From contig NVTJ01000037.1 of the NCBI GenBank assembly GCA_002401545.1, positions 12,212 to 21,813 of the forward strand: a stretch of 9,602 nucleotides of DNA, written 5' to 3'. The DNA comes from Alphaproteobacteria bacterium (GTDB lineage Bacteria > Pseudomonadota > Alphaproteobacteria > Sphingomonadales > Emcibacteraceae). Positions 1-7,493 of the stretch are shown piece by piece. Made by a program: the position numbers and the translations under genes. How positions within the stretch are numbered: the first letter of the stretch is position 1; each line of letters starts with the position of its first letter. The notes below the pieces were generated by a model that worked only from the letters and a program-made list of their open reading frames with translations, was not told the origin of the DNA and did no database searches.

Positions 1-1557
1 ATCCAGACCGTCCCATATAAAGCCCTCTACCTCAATACCGTTAACGCGAAAATCAAAAACTCCTGCGGGGATAAGCACCATGCCCACGGGTGCCGTTTTA
101 ACTGGCTTTGTGGGTTCAATGGGTACAATTTCCTGCGGCAACGACTTCCAGATATTTGACAGGCTTTGTAAAGGAACCTCTGCAAGTTTTTTCATTTCTG
201 CCAGAAATTCTGAAAGAGCTACTACTTCTACGCCTTCATTCAACCCTAATACACAGCCATAGCCTTCGGCTTCCAGCGTCAAATCAATTATAGCCTCACC
301 ATTTTCTATTCGTGGGGTTAACTCTACGCCATTCCATATGTCAAAATAACGTCTTCCCTCATGATGAGATGCCACAAGCTGGTCACCAGACAATTCATAT
401 TCATTTCGATTGATTACTGTCCAAAGAGTTGTACCTGCAAGCGGGAAAGCCGTAGCAAAAACACCATATTGTATAGTCGTTGTATAGGGTTCCCAATCCT
501 GACTTGCCAGATGGTCAGGGAATTTACGATAAATCCTGGAAATACGGCGCAGTGTTTCGCCCGCGCGCAGGGTAAACTGATTCCATATTCCCCAGACATT
601 TTCCCAGGCAACATATCCGATACCATTAAAGAAAATATATTGAAAATCATCAGTCCGGTCCCGGCCCCAGCGGTTTTCGACATTAACCATATGGCGTGGC
701 TCAAGCCATTTGAGTTTGGCCACGCCGGGGACTATGGTCCGGGTAAGCTTGCCCCAACTCTGATTATTCCACATGATATGATCGTCAGCCAGCGGCGTGG
801 TTTCCGGCTGTAACACAACAGGATGCCCGGTGGCGTCAGAGGCCTCGCGGAAGGCCCGGGGTACGGAAAAATAGGTGTCGCCATTGATGCCATCGGCCTT
901 CACCTCGGCGGCGAGTTTCGTAATTTCTTCATAATCAACCACGCCGGAATCCCGCGTTCCATTATCCCAGGGCATGGTGGGCAGGAAAACTTTTACCCCC
1001 CGGGCATGAAAATCGGTAATCAGCTTTTTCAAACCCTCAATGCCCCCGGGCAGGTCATGAGCCAAATCTATCTGATTACTGTTGTCAATACCGATGTTGG
1101 GATAAATATACCACAGCAAAACGCTGTCAATACCGCCGTAGCGCGCCTCCAGATCATCAAGATATTTATTCACCGTATATTCGCCGGTCTCCACGTCGTA
1201 AATATAACGGTCTTCCATCATCATCTGGGTATGGATAAAATTACTTTGTGACCAGAGAAGTTCGTGCCGGCGATATTCTGAATCATCATAGCCAATTCGG
1301 ATGAGATGCTCGGCACGCCATAGTTTCATGCCCGCCCGCCAGGCCTCTATATTATCGTCAATATCAACCATCCAACTGCCTATATTCTGAAACGGCCATG
1401 CCGGCGTTATGCCGGGGGCGGGAAGATGATGGCTTATGGTATGGGGCTGAACAAATTCGGACTTTTTCGGGTCTGGAGCCCCTGTGAACGGGGATGTGCG
1501 TTTGTTAAATCGTCCCGGTGTCTGTTGATGCGCGGGGCCCGTCTTTTTTTGCGTCAT
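1..1557 (-). CDS. Putative glycoside-hydrolase-like TIM-barrel protein fused to a SUMF1/FGE-sulfatase-like domain (partial, 3' end outside window)
   Basis: An uninterrupted reading frame of 519 codons runs from ATG 1557 to the window edge with no stop. An in-frame TGA at 1595-1593 makes 1557 the first possible ATG, and an AGGAA about 10 bases upstream is a moderate ribosome binding site. Residues 60-340 look like a (beta/alpha)8 hydrolase: FLPTMPWDNGTRDSG (190-204), DGINGDTYF (222-230), VLQPE (248-252) and WNNQSWG (263-269) are strand-end patches rich in acidic and aromatic residues. Asp227 and Glu252 are candidate catalytic acids, though this is inferred from pattern only. Residues 360-440 resemble the beta-sandwich that follows such barrels. 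After a linker, PVGMVLIPAG (490-499) is the usual opening of formylglycine-generating-enzyme/SUMF1 domains, and the remainder would lie beyond the window. I recall similar hydrolase-SUMF1 proteins annotated only as FGE-family. No signal peptide is visible, so a cytoplasmic location is likely. The enzyme activity is unknown. Confidence 0.72.
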   Translation of the reverse strand, partial: MTQKKTGPAHQQTPGRFNKRTSPFTGAPDPKKSEFVQPHTISHHLPAPGITPAWPFQNIGSWMVDIDDNIEAWRAGMKLWRAEHLIRIGYDDSEYRRHELLWSQSNFIHTQMMMEDRYIYDVETGEYTVNKYLDDLEARYGGIDSVLLWYIYPNIGIDNSNQIDLAHDLPGGIEGLKKLITDFHARGVKVFLPTMPWDNGTRDSGVVDYEEITKLAAEVKADGINGDTYFSVPRAFREASDATGHPVVLQPETTPLADDHIMWNNQSWGKLTRTIVPGVAKLKWLEPRHMVNVENRWGRDRTDDFQYIFFNGIGYVAWENVWGIWNQFTLRAGETLRRISRIYRKFPDHLASQDWEPYTTTIQYGVFATAFPLAGTTLWTVINRNEYELSGDQLVASHHEGRRYFDIWNGVELTPRIENGEAIIDLTLEAEGYGCVLGLNEGVEVVALSEFLAEMKKLAEVPLQSLSNIWKSLPQEIVPIEPTKPVKTAPVGMVLIPAGVFDFRVNGIEVEGFIWDGLD

Positions 1558-1595
1558 ACTTTGTATTTCCTGATAACTGCTAGGGAGTGTTCTCA

Positions 1596-1601
1596 ATTGT
1601 A
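1596..1601 (-). promoter_or_regulatory. Possible -10 box (TACAAT) for the hydrolase-FGE gene
   Basis: TACAAT, read on the minus strand, lies about 40 bases upstream of the ATG at 1557 and just after the probable terminator of the receptor gene. That is where a promoter for the last gene would be expected. It matches the sigma-70 -10 consensus at five of six positions. No convincing -35 hexamer lies at the right spacing: the region there is the T-run of the terminator. The call is weak. Confidence 0.25.
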
Positions 1602-1617
1602 GCGCAGTTCAAGGGAT

Positions 1618-1663
1618 AAAAAAAGGTGGCCTGAAGCCAGCCGGAAAAAATTATCGCCGGCCT
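1618..1663 (-). terminator. Probable Rho-independent terminator after the TonB-dependent receptor gene
   Basis: On the minus strand, about 60 bases after the receptor stop, TGGC-TTCAG-GCCA forms a short GC stem followed within two bases by a run of seven T (1624-1618). A second possible stem lies just upstream, where GCCGG and CCGGC flank a 12-base loop. The paired segments share bases with alternative pairings, so the exact fold is uncertain. Placement between two co-directional genes and the T-run support a terminator that separates the hydrolase-FGE gene from the receptor transcript. Confidence 0.5.
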
Positions 1664-1698
1664 CTTATATCAAAAGGCCGACGATCAATTAGATCAGT

Positions 1699-3909
1699 TT
1701 AGTATTTAACGGTATAACCAATAGATACTTCGCGTCCACGGCCAAGGATATAGTTCTTATAGAACGATACCTGTGCTGTAGGAGGAAAATAAACTTTATC
1801 CAGAAGGTTATCAATACCAAGAGACAATGTACCTTCCCCAACCTGATAATTAACGGCTAGATCAAAGAGCGTCGCCCCTTTAATATGTTCTTCTCCCGAT
1901 TTGCCCTCATTAATGTCCCGGTTAAAGAACCTTTGTGCGCCTAAGACAACGTTACCCTCTGGCGAGAACTGCCAGTCTAATGAAGCATTGAGTTTATTGG
2001 GGTTAAGGTTAAACACACTGAGATCCTTATCAAGCGGACCATCTTGAACAAACGGCGTCTTACCAGTTATACTGGAATAAACAGCAGTTAGAGAAATATC
2101 TTCAGAAAGGTTATAGGATCCAGAAATTTCAATACCTTGAATTTCCTGCGGTGAGCGGTCTAATTGAAACTCACCATCTACGACTTTAACCCCATCTCCT
2201 AAATCCGATGTTGACTCAAATATGGAAACACCAAATTTCCCATCTTCGCCGGTCCAGCTAAAGCCGACCTCAACATTATCGATAATGATGGCATCCAGAT
2301 CACCAAGGTCAGTTACTGATGTTGGCGTATCGTTGGGACAGCCTTCTACTATAGGAGCAGTATTACATGAAATTTTACGTAGCGCAAAACCAGCATTCGG
2401 AAGGGTAAAGCCCTTGGAATATGATGCAAATACCGACCATTGATCACTCACGCGCCAGATTGCACCAAAATTTGGCAACCATTCACCATAGTTGATTTTA
2501 CCACCATTAACAAACTTACGCTTACGGAAATATGAGGTTGTGAAATCCTCAATATTCAGAGTTCCATCTTCATACCGAACCCCGGCGGAAACCGTAAAGG
2601 AATCCATATCGATAGATACCTGTGCAAAGGGCGCAAAACTGGTATATTCCATAGGAGGAACCCAAACACGATCCGTCAAAGCAAATCTCTGCTGGGCAAT
2701 ATCTTCAACTAAATCCGCACCCACTTGCAACCCAATTCCTTCACTTCCAAAGAGCGAATCTGTACTCCATGATGAACGAATGCCTTTTTTCTGAGCAGTA
2801 ATTTCTGATTGTTCAAGAAGTGTGCCGACTGGCGCAAACAGAGGATCCTGCTTACTGCCAGATAGTTCTGCTTGAAAGCGCATGGCCTGATCCGCATCAT
2901 AAAGTTGTATTTGCAAGGCACCGCCAAACAAATCATTATTAGTATAGGTCAATGTTGTCTGTACAAAATCATTGAAGGACGCTTTTGAACCAAGAGGCTG
3001 TTTCTTTTGTGACTTAATGGGAACCCCGTGATCAAGATGGCCGTTGAACTCAGGGAATTCGATCAAAATACTGTAACGACACTGGCATTCAAGTATGAAA
3101 CGACTATGGGAAATTTCAATACGCTGCTCATCACCATCGCCAAAATTTGCGCCCGCTTTAATAAACAGGTTATTACCTTTTGAATCTCTGTCGGAACCAC
3201 TTGTACCGATACCTATCGTATTGCCATCGCCACTATAAGCAATTCCCGTTTCCGCAAAGGAACCAGCAACCAGAATATCATAATCATCCGTTTTATGGGA
3301 AGCATTCACCGCAACACGCCAGCTATCACTGTCCGTATGGAATTGTGAACGATATTGTGTGGATATCTGCACCGAAGTCCCATTTTCTTTTGGGGTTTTA
3401 GTGATATAGTTGATAATACCACCAGATGCACCAATACCTTCTGTGGCGGAAGGGCCGTTAATGACCTCAATACGCTGAATGATACCCATATCGGTAAAGA
3501 TACTATCGCGACTACCATCACGTAGCGGAGACCCCTGAGGAACCCCATCAAGCAGACGTAAAGCTGTACGACCACGCAGAGTTTCACCGCGTCTGTCCAT
3601 TTGCTGTTTTGACTGACCATAGCCTGGAACTGTTCTTGACAGCATGGCGGTAAGGTCGGAAGTAAGCGACAGATCACGCGCAATTTCAGATTCACTAATA
3701 ATGCTGACGGCACCCGGAATTTTATTCAGGGCTTTACCTGTACGTGAGCCAGTTACGATAACTTCTTCAAAATCTGCTTCTTCAGCGGCTTCTTCGTCTG
3801 CGGCATAAGATACTGCTGACGCTGATGCGAACAACATTGAAACTATCAACGTCGACAACAATGTCGGCAGCTTGCCTCTAAATAAAGAATGTTGGGTTTT
3901 TACATCCAT
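1699..3909 (-). CDS. TonB-dependent outer-membrane receptor (siderophore-receptor-like subtype)
   Basis: This 736-residue protein imports a ligand across the outer membrane using TonB/ExbBD energy. A signal peptide covers residues 1 to about 36, with the hydrophobic stretch LLSTLIVSMLFASASA and cleavage near SYA. A TonB box FEEVIVTG (47-54) follows, then a plug domain (about 55-175) with LRLLDGVPQG, IQRIEVINGPSA and ASGGIINYITK. The rest is a 22-strand beta-barrel ending in GREVSIGYTVKY, with the late signature LSLGIDNLLDKVYF (695-708). The length and plug resemble siderophore-type receptors, but in this setting the ligand could equally be a sugar or acid. Two close cysteine pairs, Cys275/Cys277 and Cys515/Cys524, fall in predicted extracellular loops. 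The start is decided by AGGAGG eight bases before the ATG. The gene follows the LysR gene by 250 bases and precedes a probable terminator, so it is likely a single-gene transcript. Confidence 0.93.
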   Translation of the reverse strand: MDVKTQHSLFRGKLPTLLSTLIVSMLFASASAVSYAADEEAAEEADFEEVIVTGSRTGKALNKIPGAVSIISESEIARDLSLTSDLTAMLSRTVPGYGQSKQQMDRRGETLRGRTALRLLDGVPQGSPLRDGSRDSIFTDMGIIQRIEVINGPSATEGIGASGGIINYITKTPKENGTSVQISTQYRSQFHTDSDSWRVAVNASHKTDDYDILVAGSFAETGIAYSGDGNTIGIGTSGSDRDSKGNNLFIKAGANFGDGDEQRIEISHSRFILECQCRYSILIEFPEFNGHLDHGVPIKSQKKQPLGSKASFNDFVQTTLTYTNNDLFGGALQIQLYDADQAMRFQAELSGSKQDPLFAPVGTLLEQSEITAQKKGIRSSWSTDSLFGSEGIGLQVGADLVEDIAQQRFALTDRVWVPPMEYTSFAPFAQVSIDMDSFTVSAGVRYEDGTLNIEDFTTSYFRKRKFVNGGKINYGEWLPNFGAIWRVSDQWSVFASYSKGFTLPNAGFALRKISCNTAPIVEGCPNDTPTSVTDLGDLDAIIIDNVEVGFSWTGEDGKFGVSIFESTSDLGDGVKVVDGEFQLDRSPQEIQGIEISGSYNLSEDISLTAVYSSITGKTPFVQDGPLDKDLSVFNLNPNKLNASLDWQFSPEGNVVLGAQRFFNRDINEGKSGEEHIKGATLFDLAVNYQVGEGTLSLGIDNLLDKVYFPPTAQVSFYKNYILGRGREVSIGYTVKY

Positions 3910-3925
3910 TTGGAAATCCTCCTGT
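3910..3925 (-). promoter_or_regulatory. Strong Shine-Dalgarno of the TonB-dependent receptor gene
   Basis: Read on the minus strand, AGGAGG lies eight bases before the ATG at 3909. It is the best ribosome binding site in the window and fixes the receptor start. It suggests higher translation of the receptor than of the other genes, most of which have weaker sites. Confidence 0.8.
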
Positions 3926-3998
3926 TACATTTTTGCAATAAATCATCGGATCGCTTGCTTTTAAGTATGGTTGTTTATGCGAACCGTAACTACATAGC

Positions 3999-4011
3999 TG
4001 AAGATTCTTCA
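3999..4011. promoter_or_regulatory. Perfect 13-base palindrome, candidate LysR-type operator (T-N11-A)
   Basis: TGAAGATTCTTCA is a perfect inverted repeat (TGAAGA, one base, TCTTCA). It has the T-N11-A spacing known for LysR-type regulator boxes. It lies about 90 bases upstream of the receptor ATG and 149 bases after the end of the LysR gene, in the only sizeable gap of the window. A second half-site TCTTCA lies 77 bases away at 4083. The natural reading is an operator for the neighbouring LysR protein that controls the receptor gene. Binding is inferred from position and symmetry only. Confidence 0.45.
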
Positions 4012-4159
4012 CCGCATGCGAAGCCTTCCCTATCGTTCAATATTTTAGCCATCAACCACATAAATAAAAGCCCTACATGGTATCTTCAGACGTTACATTT
4101 TGTTGTTTACGGCCCGCGAATACAGCTGGTGGATAAAATGAGACTTTAATTTCTATCTT

Positions 4160-5014
4160 TCAGATTTCTTCGATGAATGCCTTGAGAAGACGAATCCTGA
4201 TCGATGACCGGCACCAGACCACACCAACCCGGCGCGGCGCACATGCCAGTGGCAACGGAAGAGATACCACTTTCAGATCCTCGGGCCAGGGCCGTGCCCA
4301 GTCAGGGACAAGAGCGACACCCAGACCACGATCCACCATAACAGCAATGGCATGCAGAGAATTAAGCTCAAAACGTTCAATGGGCACAATACCGGCCTCA
4401 CGCAGATATTCGTCCACCTGATGCCCGCCCCACCAATGTCGGTCATAGCGGATCAGATGCTGGGTCGCGAGAAGTTCGTGGGGATCACAATCTGCCATGC
4501 TCTCAGGTGCCAGAACAACCAGTGGTTCTTCGCGCACCAGTTTCCAGCTCACGGTCTTGTTCAGGGCAAAGGGAGCCTCCAGCACAAAAGCCGCATCCAG
4601 TTCTCCGCTTTCCACGGCTCTATGCAGATCAATGGACAGACCGGATCGAATGGACACGGTAATCTGGGGAAACTTCTTGATAACACGGGCCAGAATATCC
4701 GGCATAATTCCCGTCAGTGCGGTACCTCCCGCACCGATCCGGAGTTCGCCGCCAATGGAATCATCTATGGCAACCGTATGAAGATCTCCCACATCCCTCA
4801 AAAGAGTCCGTGCACGGTCCAATATGCGGGCTCCGGCTTCGGTCACAACAACCGTATGGCCGGACCGCCTTATGAGTGGCGCTCCAATCTGACGTTCAAG
4901 TGTGCGGGTTTGCTGCGCTACTGCTGCTGGCGTAATATTCAGTTCACGGGCAGCGGCAGCCATCGAGCCACAATCTACTACCGCCACAAACGTCTTCAGA
5001 AATTTTGTATTCAT
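4160..5014 (-). CDS. LysR-family transcriptional regulator
   Basis: This 284-residue protein has the usual LysR length. Residues 1-60 form the winged helix-turn-helix: FLKTFVAVVDCGSMAAAARE, then LNITPAAVAQQTRTLERQIG as recognition region, then LIRRSGHTVVVTEAGARIL. A linker helix follows to about 85. The rest, from GGELRIGAGGTALTGIMPDI to the C-terminus, is the two-lobed periplasmic-binding-protein-like effector domain, with GELDAAFV and MVDRGLGVALVPDW at the expected places. The reading frame is open upstream to 5167, but that extension overlaps the symporter gene and lacks LysR character. ATG 5014, with GGAGAG nine bases before it, is therefore the start. It begins 16 bases after the symporter stop and is probably the last gene of the operon. 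The effector is presumably the imported compound or a product of it; this is inference. Confidence 0.93.
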   Translation of the reverse strand: MNTKFLKTFVAVVDCGSMAAAARELNITPAAVAQQTRTLERQIGAPLIRRSGHTVVVTEAGARILDRARTLLRDVGDLHTVAIDDSIGGELRIGAGGTALTGIMPDILARVIKKFPQITVSIRSGLSIDLHRAVESGELDAAFVLEAPFALNKTVSWKLVREEPLVVLAPESMADCDPHELLATQHLIRYDRHWWGGHQVDEYLREAGIVPIERFELNSLHAIAVMVDRGLGVALVPDWARPWPEDLKVVSLPLPLACAPRRVGVVWCRSSIRIRLLKAFIEEI

Positions 5015-5030
5015 TTCTTCATTCTCTCCG

Positions 5031-7487
5031 TTACGAAACATCTTCCTGATATATGGTAAGGCCTTTAAGAGACGCCGGTGCCGGGAAGAGCCAGCTTGCT
5101 GCGTAGCCAACCACAATACAGACAAACACAGAGAGCGGCAGATAGAAATAAGGATGAACCAGATCAACCATCCACGCCCCCAGTGTTACGATGATACTTA
5201 CCGCAACGCCGATCACAACACCCTGCCAATTCGCCCTGCGGGTAAACATGCCCAGAGTATACGCCCCGGCAAACCCTCCACCCAACAGCCCCCATAATTC
5301 CAACGCCAAGTCTAACAAGGATTTAATCTCAAAGCGAGTTAATAATAAGGCCAGACTAATGCCAATCAGACCCGCAACAACCGTTGCAATTTCCGCAAAT
5401 CTTATGGTTATCTTCTCACTTGAATTTGTGAAAATCTTTTCGTAAAAATCAACCGTGGCCAGTGTCGCAACACTATTGAGGATACTGGACAGCGTTGACA
5501 TGGAAGCCGCAAATATACCGGCAATGATCAGGCCGGTGATACCAATGGGAAGCTCCGCCGCAATAAACAACGGAAAAGTTGCGTCAATGGATAATGAGGG
5601 GTCCATTCTTTCGGGGTGACTTTGATAGAAAACATAAAGTGCGGTTCCGACCAGATAAAACAACACACTGCCGGGAAGAACAATGGCGGCAAATGTCCAT
5701 ATGGACCGGCTGGCATCCTTCGCCGTTTTGGTCGACAGAACCCGTTGCATCAAAACCTGATCCTTGGGAAAGGTCAGAATTGTATCAAAAGTAATCAAGA
5801 AAATGAACCCCCAGACCGTTGCCCCCGTAAGGTTGAAACTCCAGTCCACCAGTTCCATTTTGTTATCTGCCATGGCAACAGAGAAAAATTCCCCTACCCC
5901 GCCATCAAGCATCATAAAAATAAATGCAATGGCAAAAAATGTTCCCCCGAACATGACAAACAACTGTATCACGTCAGTCCAGATAACCGCCTTCATCCCC
6001 CCAAGCACCGTATAGACAATGGTAATCCCCCCCATAATCAGAATACATAAACTCACATCAAACCCGGTCACGGTCGCAATTGCCATTGAGGGCAGGAAAA
6101 GGATTATGGTCATGCGTCCGCCAAGCTGGAATACAATATACAGGGCGCTGGACAAGACCCGGATACTGGGGTGAAAGCGTGTCTCAAGATATTGAAAGAT
6201 AGACATCAGATTGAGCCGCCGCAGCATGGGGACAATCCATATGGCAACGAATATAAGTCCCACAATAACAATAAGGTTGCTCATGAGATATTGCCAGTTG
6301 GTTGCGAAGGCTTTTGCCGGAACCGCAATATAGCTGATTGAACTGGCATTGGACGCATACAGGCTTATTCCTGCCGCCCAAAAAGGAATTGACCGGCCCC
6401 CAAGGAAGAAATCGCTCTTGGAACCCTGAGCGTGTTGCATATAAAAATACAGCCCAATCCCCAGCATGCCGACCAGATAGATCAGAATAACGAGCCAGTC
6501 AACGGAGTGCAATAATTGCTTGCCTGTTTCCACATCCACATATGAGAAATCAATGCCATAGCCGCCCGCCGCAGGCTGCCCCCAAAGAATGCCATTCTTC
6601 CACCCCACGCTATAACTTGCCGTTGCTGACTCTATATCCCCATAGGTTGCCCAGGATCCCGTAATTGTGTAGAAACTCATCAGTTTAGACTTTGCCGCGC
6701 CACCCTCATTCATCATATAAAGCACATGACCCTGCCCCATTGCCCGACCGCTGTTCGCGACCACAGTACCAGACAAAACAGACCGTTCAGACCAACCCTC
6801 ACCGGCACCCCATTGCAACAGTCTGTCACCCGCCGTTGCGTCATCCCTGACAGTCACCAATATCAGGGCATTCTGTGCGACCATTGACGTCACAACGCCC
6901 GTCATCATTGCCCCTGCATCATGGGAAATCCATTCCGGCTGTTCTATTGTCAGATCCACAGAAAGCAAGTGCCTCACACCATCAAGGCTGTCCCCTAACA
7001 CAAAAATATGATCATCAAGAATTGCCCCATGAGCCGAAACAAGTGACACTGGTAATGACGGAATTTGTTGCCAACCAGCCATATCCTCAGGATTGGCCAG
7101 TGCCAAAAACCGTTCGACCCGCGTTACGGTCTCATTCTGTTCAGAACCAAGCAATAAAAAAGCCTGGGATCCTTCTCCAATCACGCCTAAAACCTTCCCG
7201 TCCACTGACCATTCTTTAGCCACCCATTTTTCTTCCCCATCGCTCAAAACCCAGGCCGAATTATCACCAAGGGCAACCACTTGACCATCCGTCACCAGAA
7301 TATGGGAGATTGTATCGTCAATGGATAACGGGGCGATTTGGTGTGTTTTGATGGACACCAGGCTTTCCGCATGTGCTATAGGATTGAATGCCAATAGAAA
7401 AGCAGCCACACATAGACACCAGCCTGTCATAAACCGATAATTCAAACGAAGATCAAGACTTAAGGGAATGGGATGGTCTTTTATCAT
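5031..7487 (-). CDS. Fusion protein: exported Kelch-like beta-propeller plus Na+/solute symporter (SSS family)
   Basis: This 818-residue inner-membrane protein imports a small solute with Na+. A signal sequence ends near IAHA-ES (residue 40). Residues 45-325 are non-hydrophobic and rich in short beta-strand repeats (VALGDNSAWVLSDG, HIFVLGDS, GHVLYMMNEGG, GILWGQPAAGGYG), suggesting a degenerate Kelch/galactose-oxidase-like propeller in the periplasm. From about 330 to 805 a full SSS transporter follows: DFFLGGRSIPFWAAGISL (359-376), YTVLGGMKAVIWTDVIQ (492-508) and AASMSTLSSILNS near 660-672. In the last, the Ser-Thr pair aligns with the Na+-site serines of Vibrio SGLT, which favours the SGLT-like branch. 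An ordinary SSS protein has about 500-550 residues, so the propeller accounts for the excess. Kelch-SSF fusions are known, and some resemble the sialate mutarotase NanM, so a sugar substrate is plausible but unproven. The start at 7487 lies six bases after the lyase stop with a weak ribosome site. Met20 (7430), just before the hydrophobic core, is an alternative. Confidence 0.88.
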   Translation of the reverse strand: MIKDHPIPLSLDLRLNYRFMTGWCLCVAAFLLAFNPIAHAESLVSIKTHQIAPLSIDDTISHILVTDGQVVALGDNSAWVLSDGEEKWVAKEWSVDGKVLGVIGEGSQAFLLLGSEQNETVTRVERFLALANPEDMAGWQQIPSLPVSLVSAHGAILDDHIFVLGDSLDGVRHLLSVDLTIEQPEWISHDAGAMMTGVVTSMVAQNALILVTVRDDATAGDRLLQWGAGEGWSERSVLSGTVVANSGRAMGQGHVLYMMNEGGAAKSKLMSFYTITGSWATYGDIESATASYSVGWKNGILWGQPAAGGYGIDFSYVDVETGKQLLHSVDWLVILIYLVGMLGIGLYFYMQHAQGSKSDFFLGGRSIPFWAAGISLYASNASSISYIAVPAKAFATNWQYLMSNLIVIVGLIFVAIWIVPMLRRLNLMSIFQYLETRFHPSIRVLSSALYIVFQLGGRMTIILFLPSMAIATVTGFDVSLCILIMGGITIVYTVLGGMKAVIWTDVIQLFVMFGGTFFAIAFIFMMLDGGVGEFFSVAMADNKMELVDWSFNLTGATVWGFIFLITFDTILTFPKDQVLMQRVLSTKTAKDASRSIWTFAAIVLPGSVLFYLVGTALYVFYQSHPERMDPSLSIDATFPLFIAAELPIGITGLIIAGIFAASMSTLSSILNSVATLATVDFYEKIFTNSSEKITIRFAEIATVVAGLIGISLALLLTRFEIKSLLDLALELWGLLGGGFAGAYTLGMFTRRANWQGVVIGVAVSIIVTLGAWMVDLVHPYFYLPLSVFVCIVVGYAASWLFPAPASLKGLTIYQEDVS

Positions 7488-7493
7488 AATAGC

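Larger units (their letters stand above)
3910..4159. other. 250-base intergenic region between the LysR gene and the receptor gene
   Basis: No coding sequence is convincing here. The region is AT-rich. On the minus strand it must hold the promoter of the receptor gene, but I see no clear -35/-10 pair: TTGATG near 4045-4040 is a possible -35, with only a poor -10 at 17-base spacing. It contains the 13-base palindrome at 3999-4011 and an isolated copy of the same half-site, TCTTCA, at 4083-4088. No obvious terminator follows the LysR stop, so read-through from the upstream operon into the receptor gene is possible. Confidence 0.6.

Noticed and set aside
361..1251. Two plus-strand open frames of 150 and 142 codons opposite the hydrolase-FGE gene
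   Set aside because: They lie entirely antisense to a continuous 519-codon frame with recognisable motifs, and their translations show no family features.
3000..3110. Possible pair of compensating frameshifts in the receptor gene where the sequence diverges from relatives
   Set aside because: The alternative frames contain stops and do not restore the expected Gly/Asp-rich motif. The existing frame continues cleanly through the region, so natural divergence is more likely.
4352..5059. A 235-codon plus-strand open frame opposite the LysR gene
   Set aside because: It is antisense to a clear LysR gene, and the translation has no recognisable domain.
5015..5167. N-terminal extension of the LysR frame to an ATG at 5167
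   Set aside because: It would overlap the symporter gene by 137 bases and adds 51 residues unlike any LysR N-terminus. The ATG at 5014 has a good ribosome site and starts exactly where family members do.
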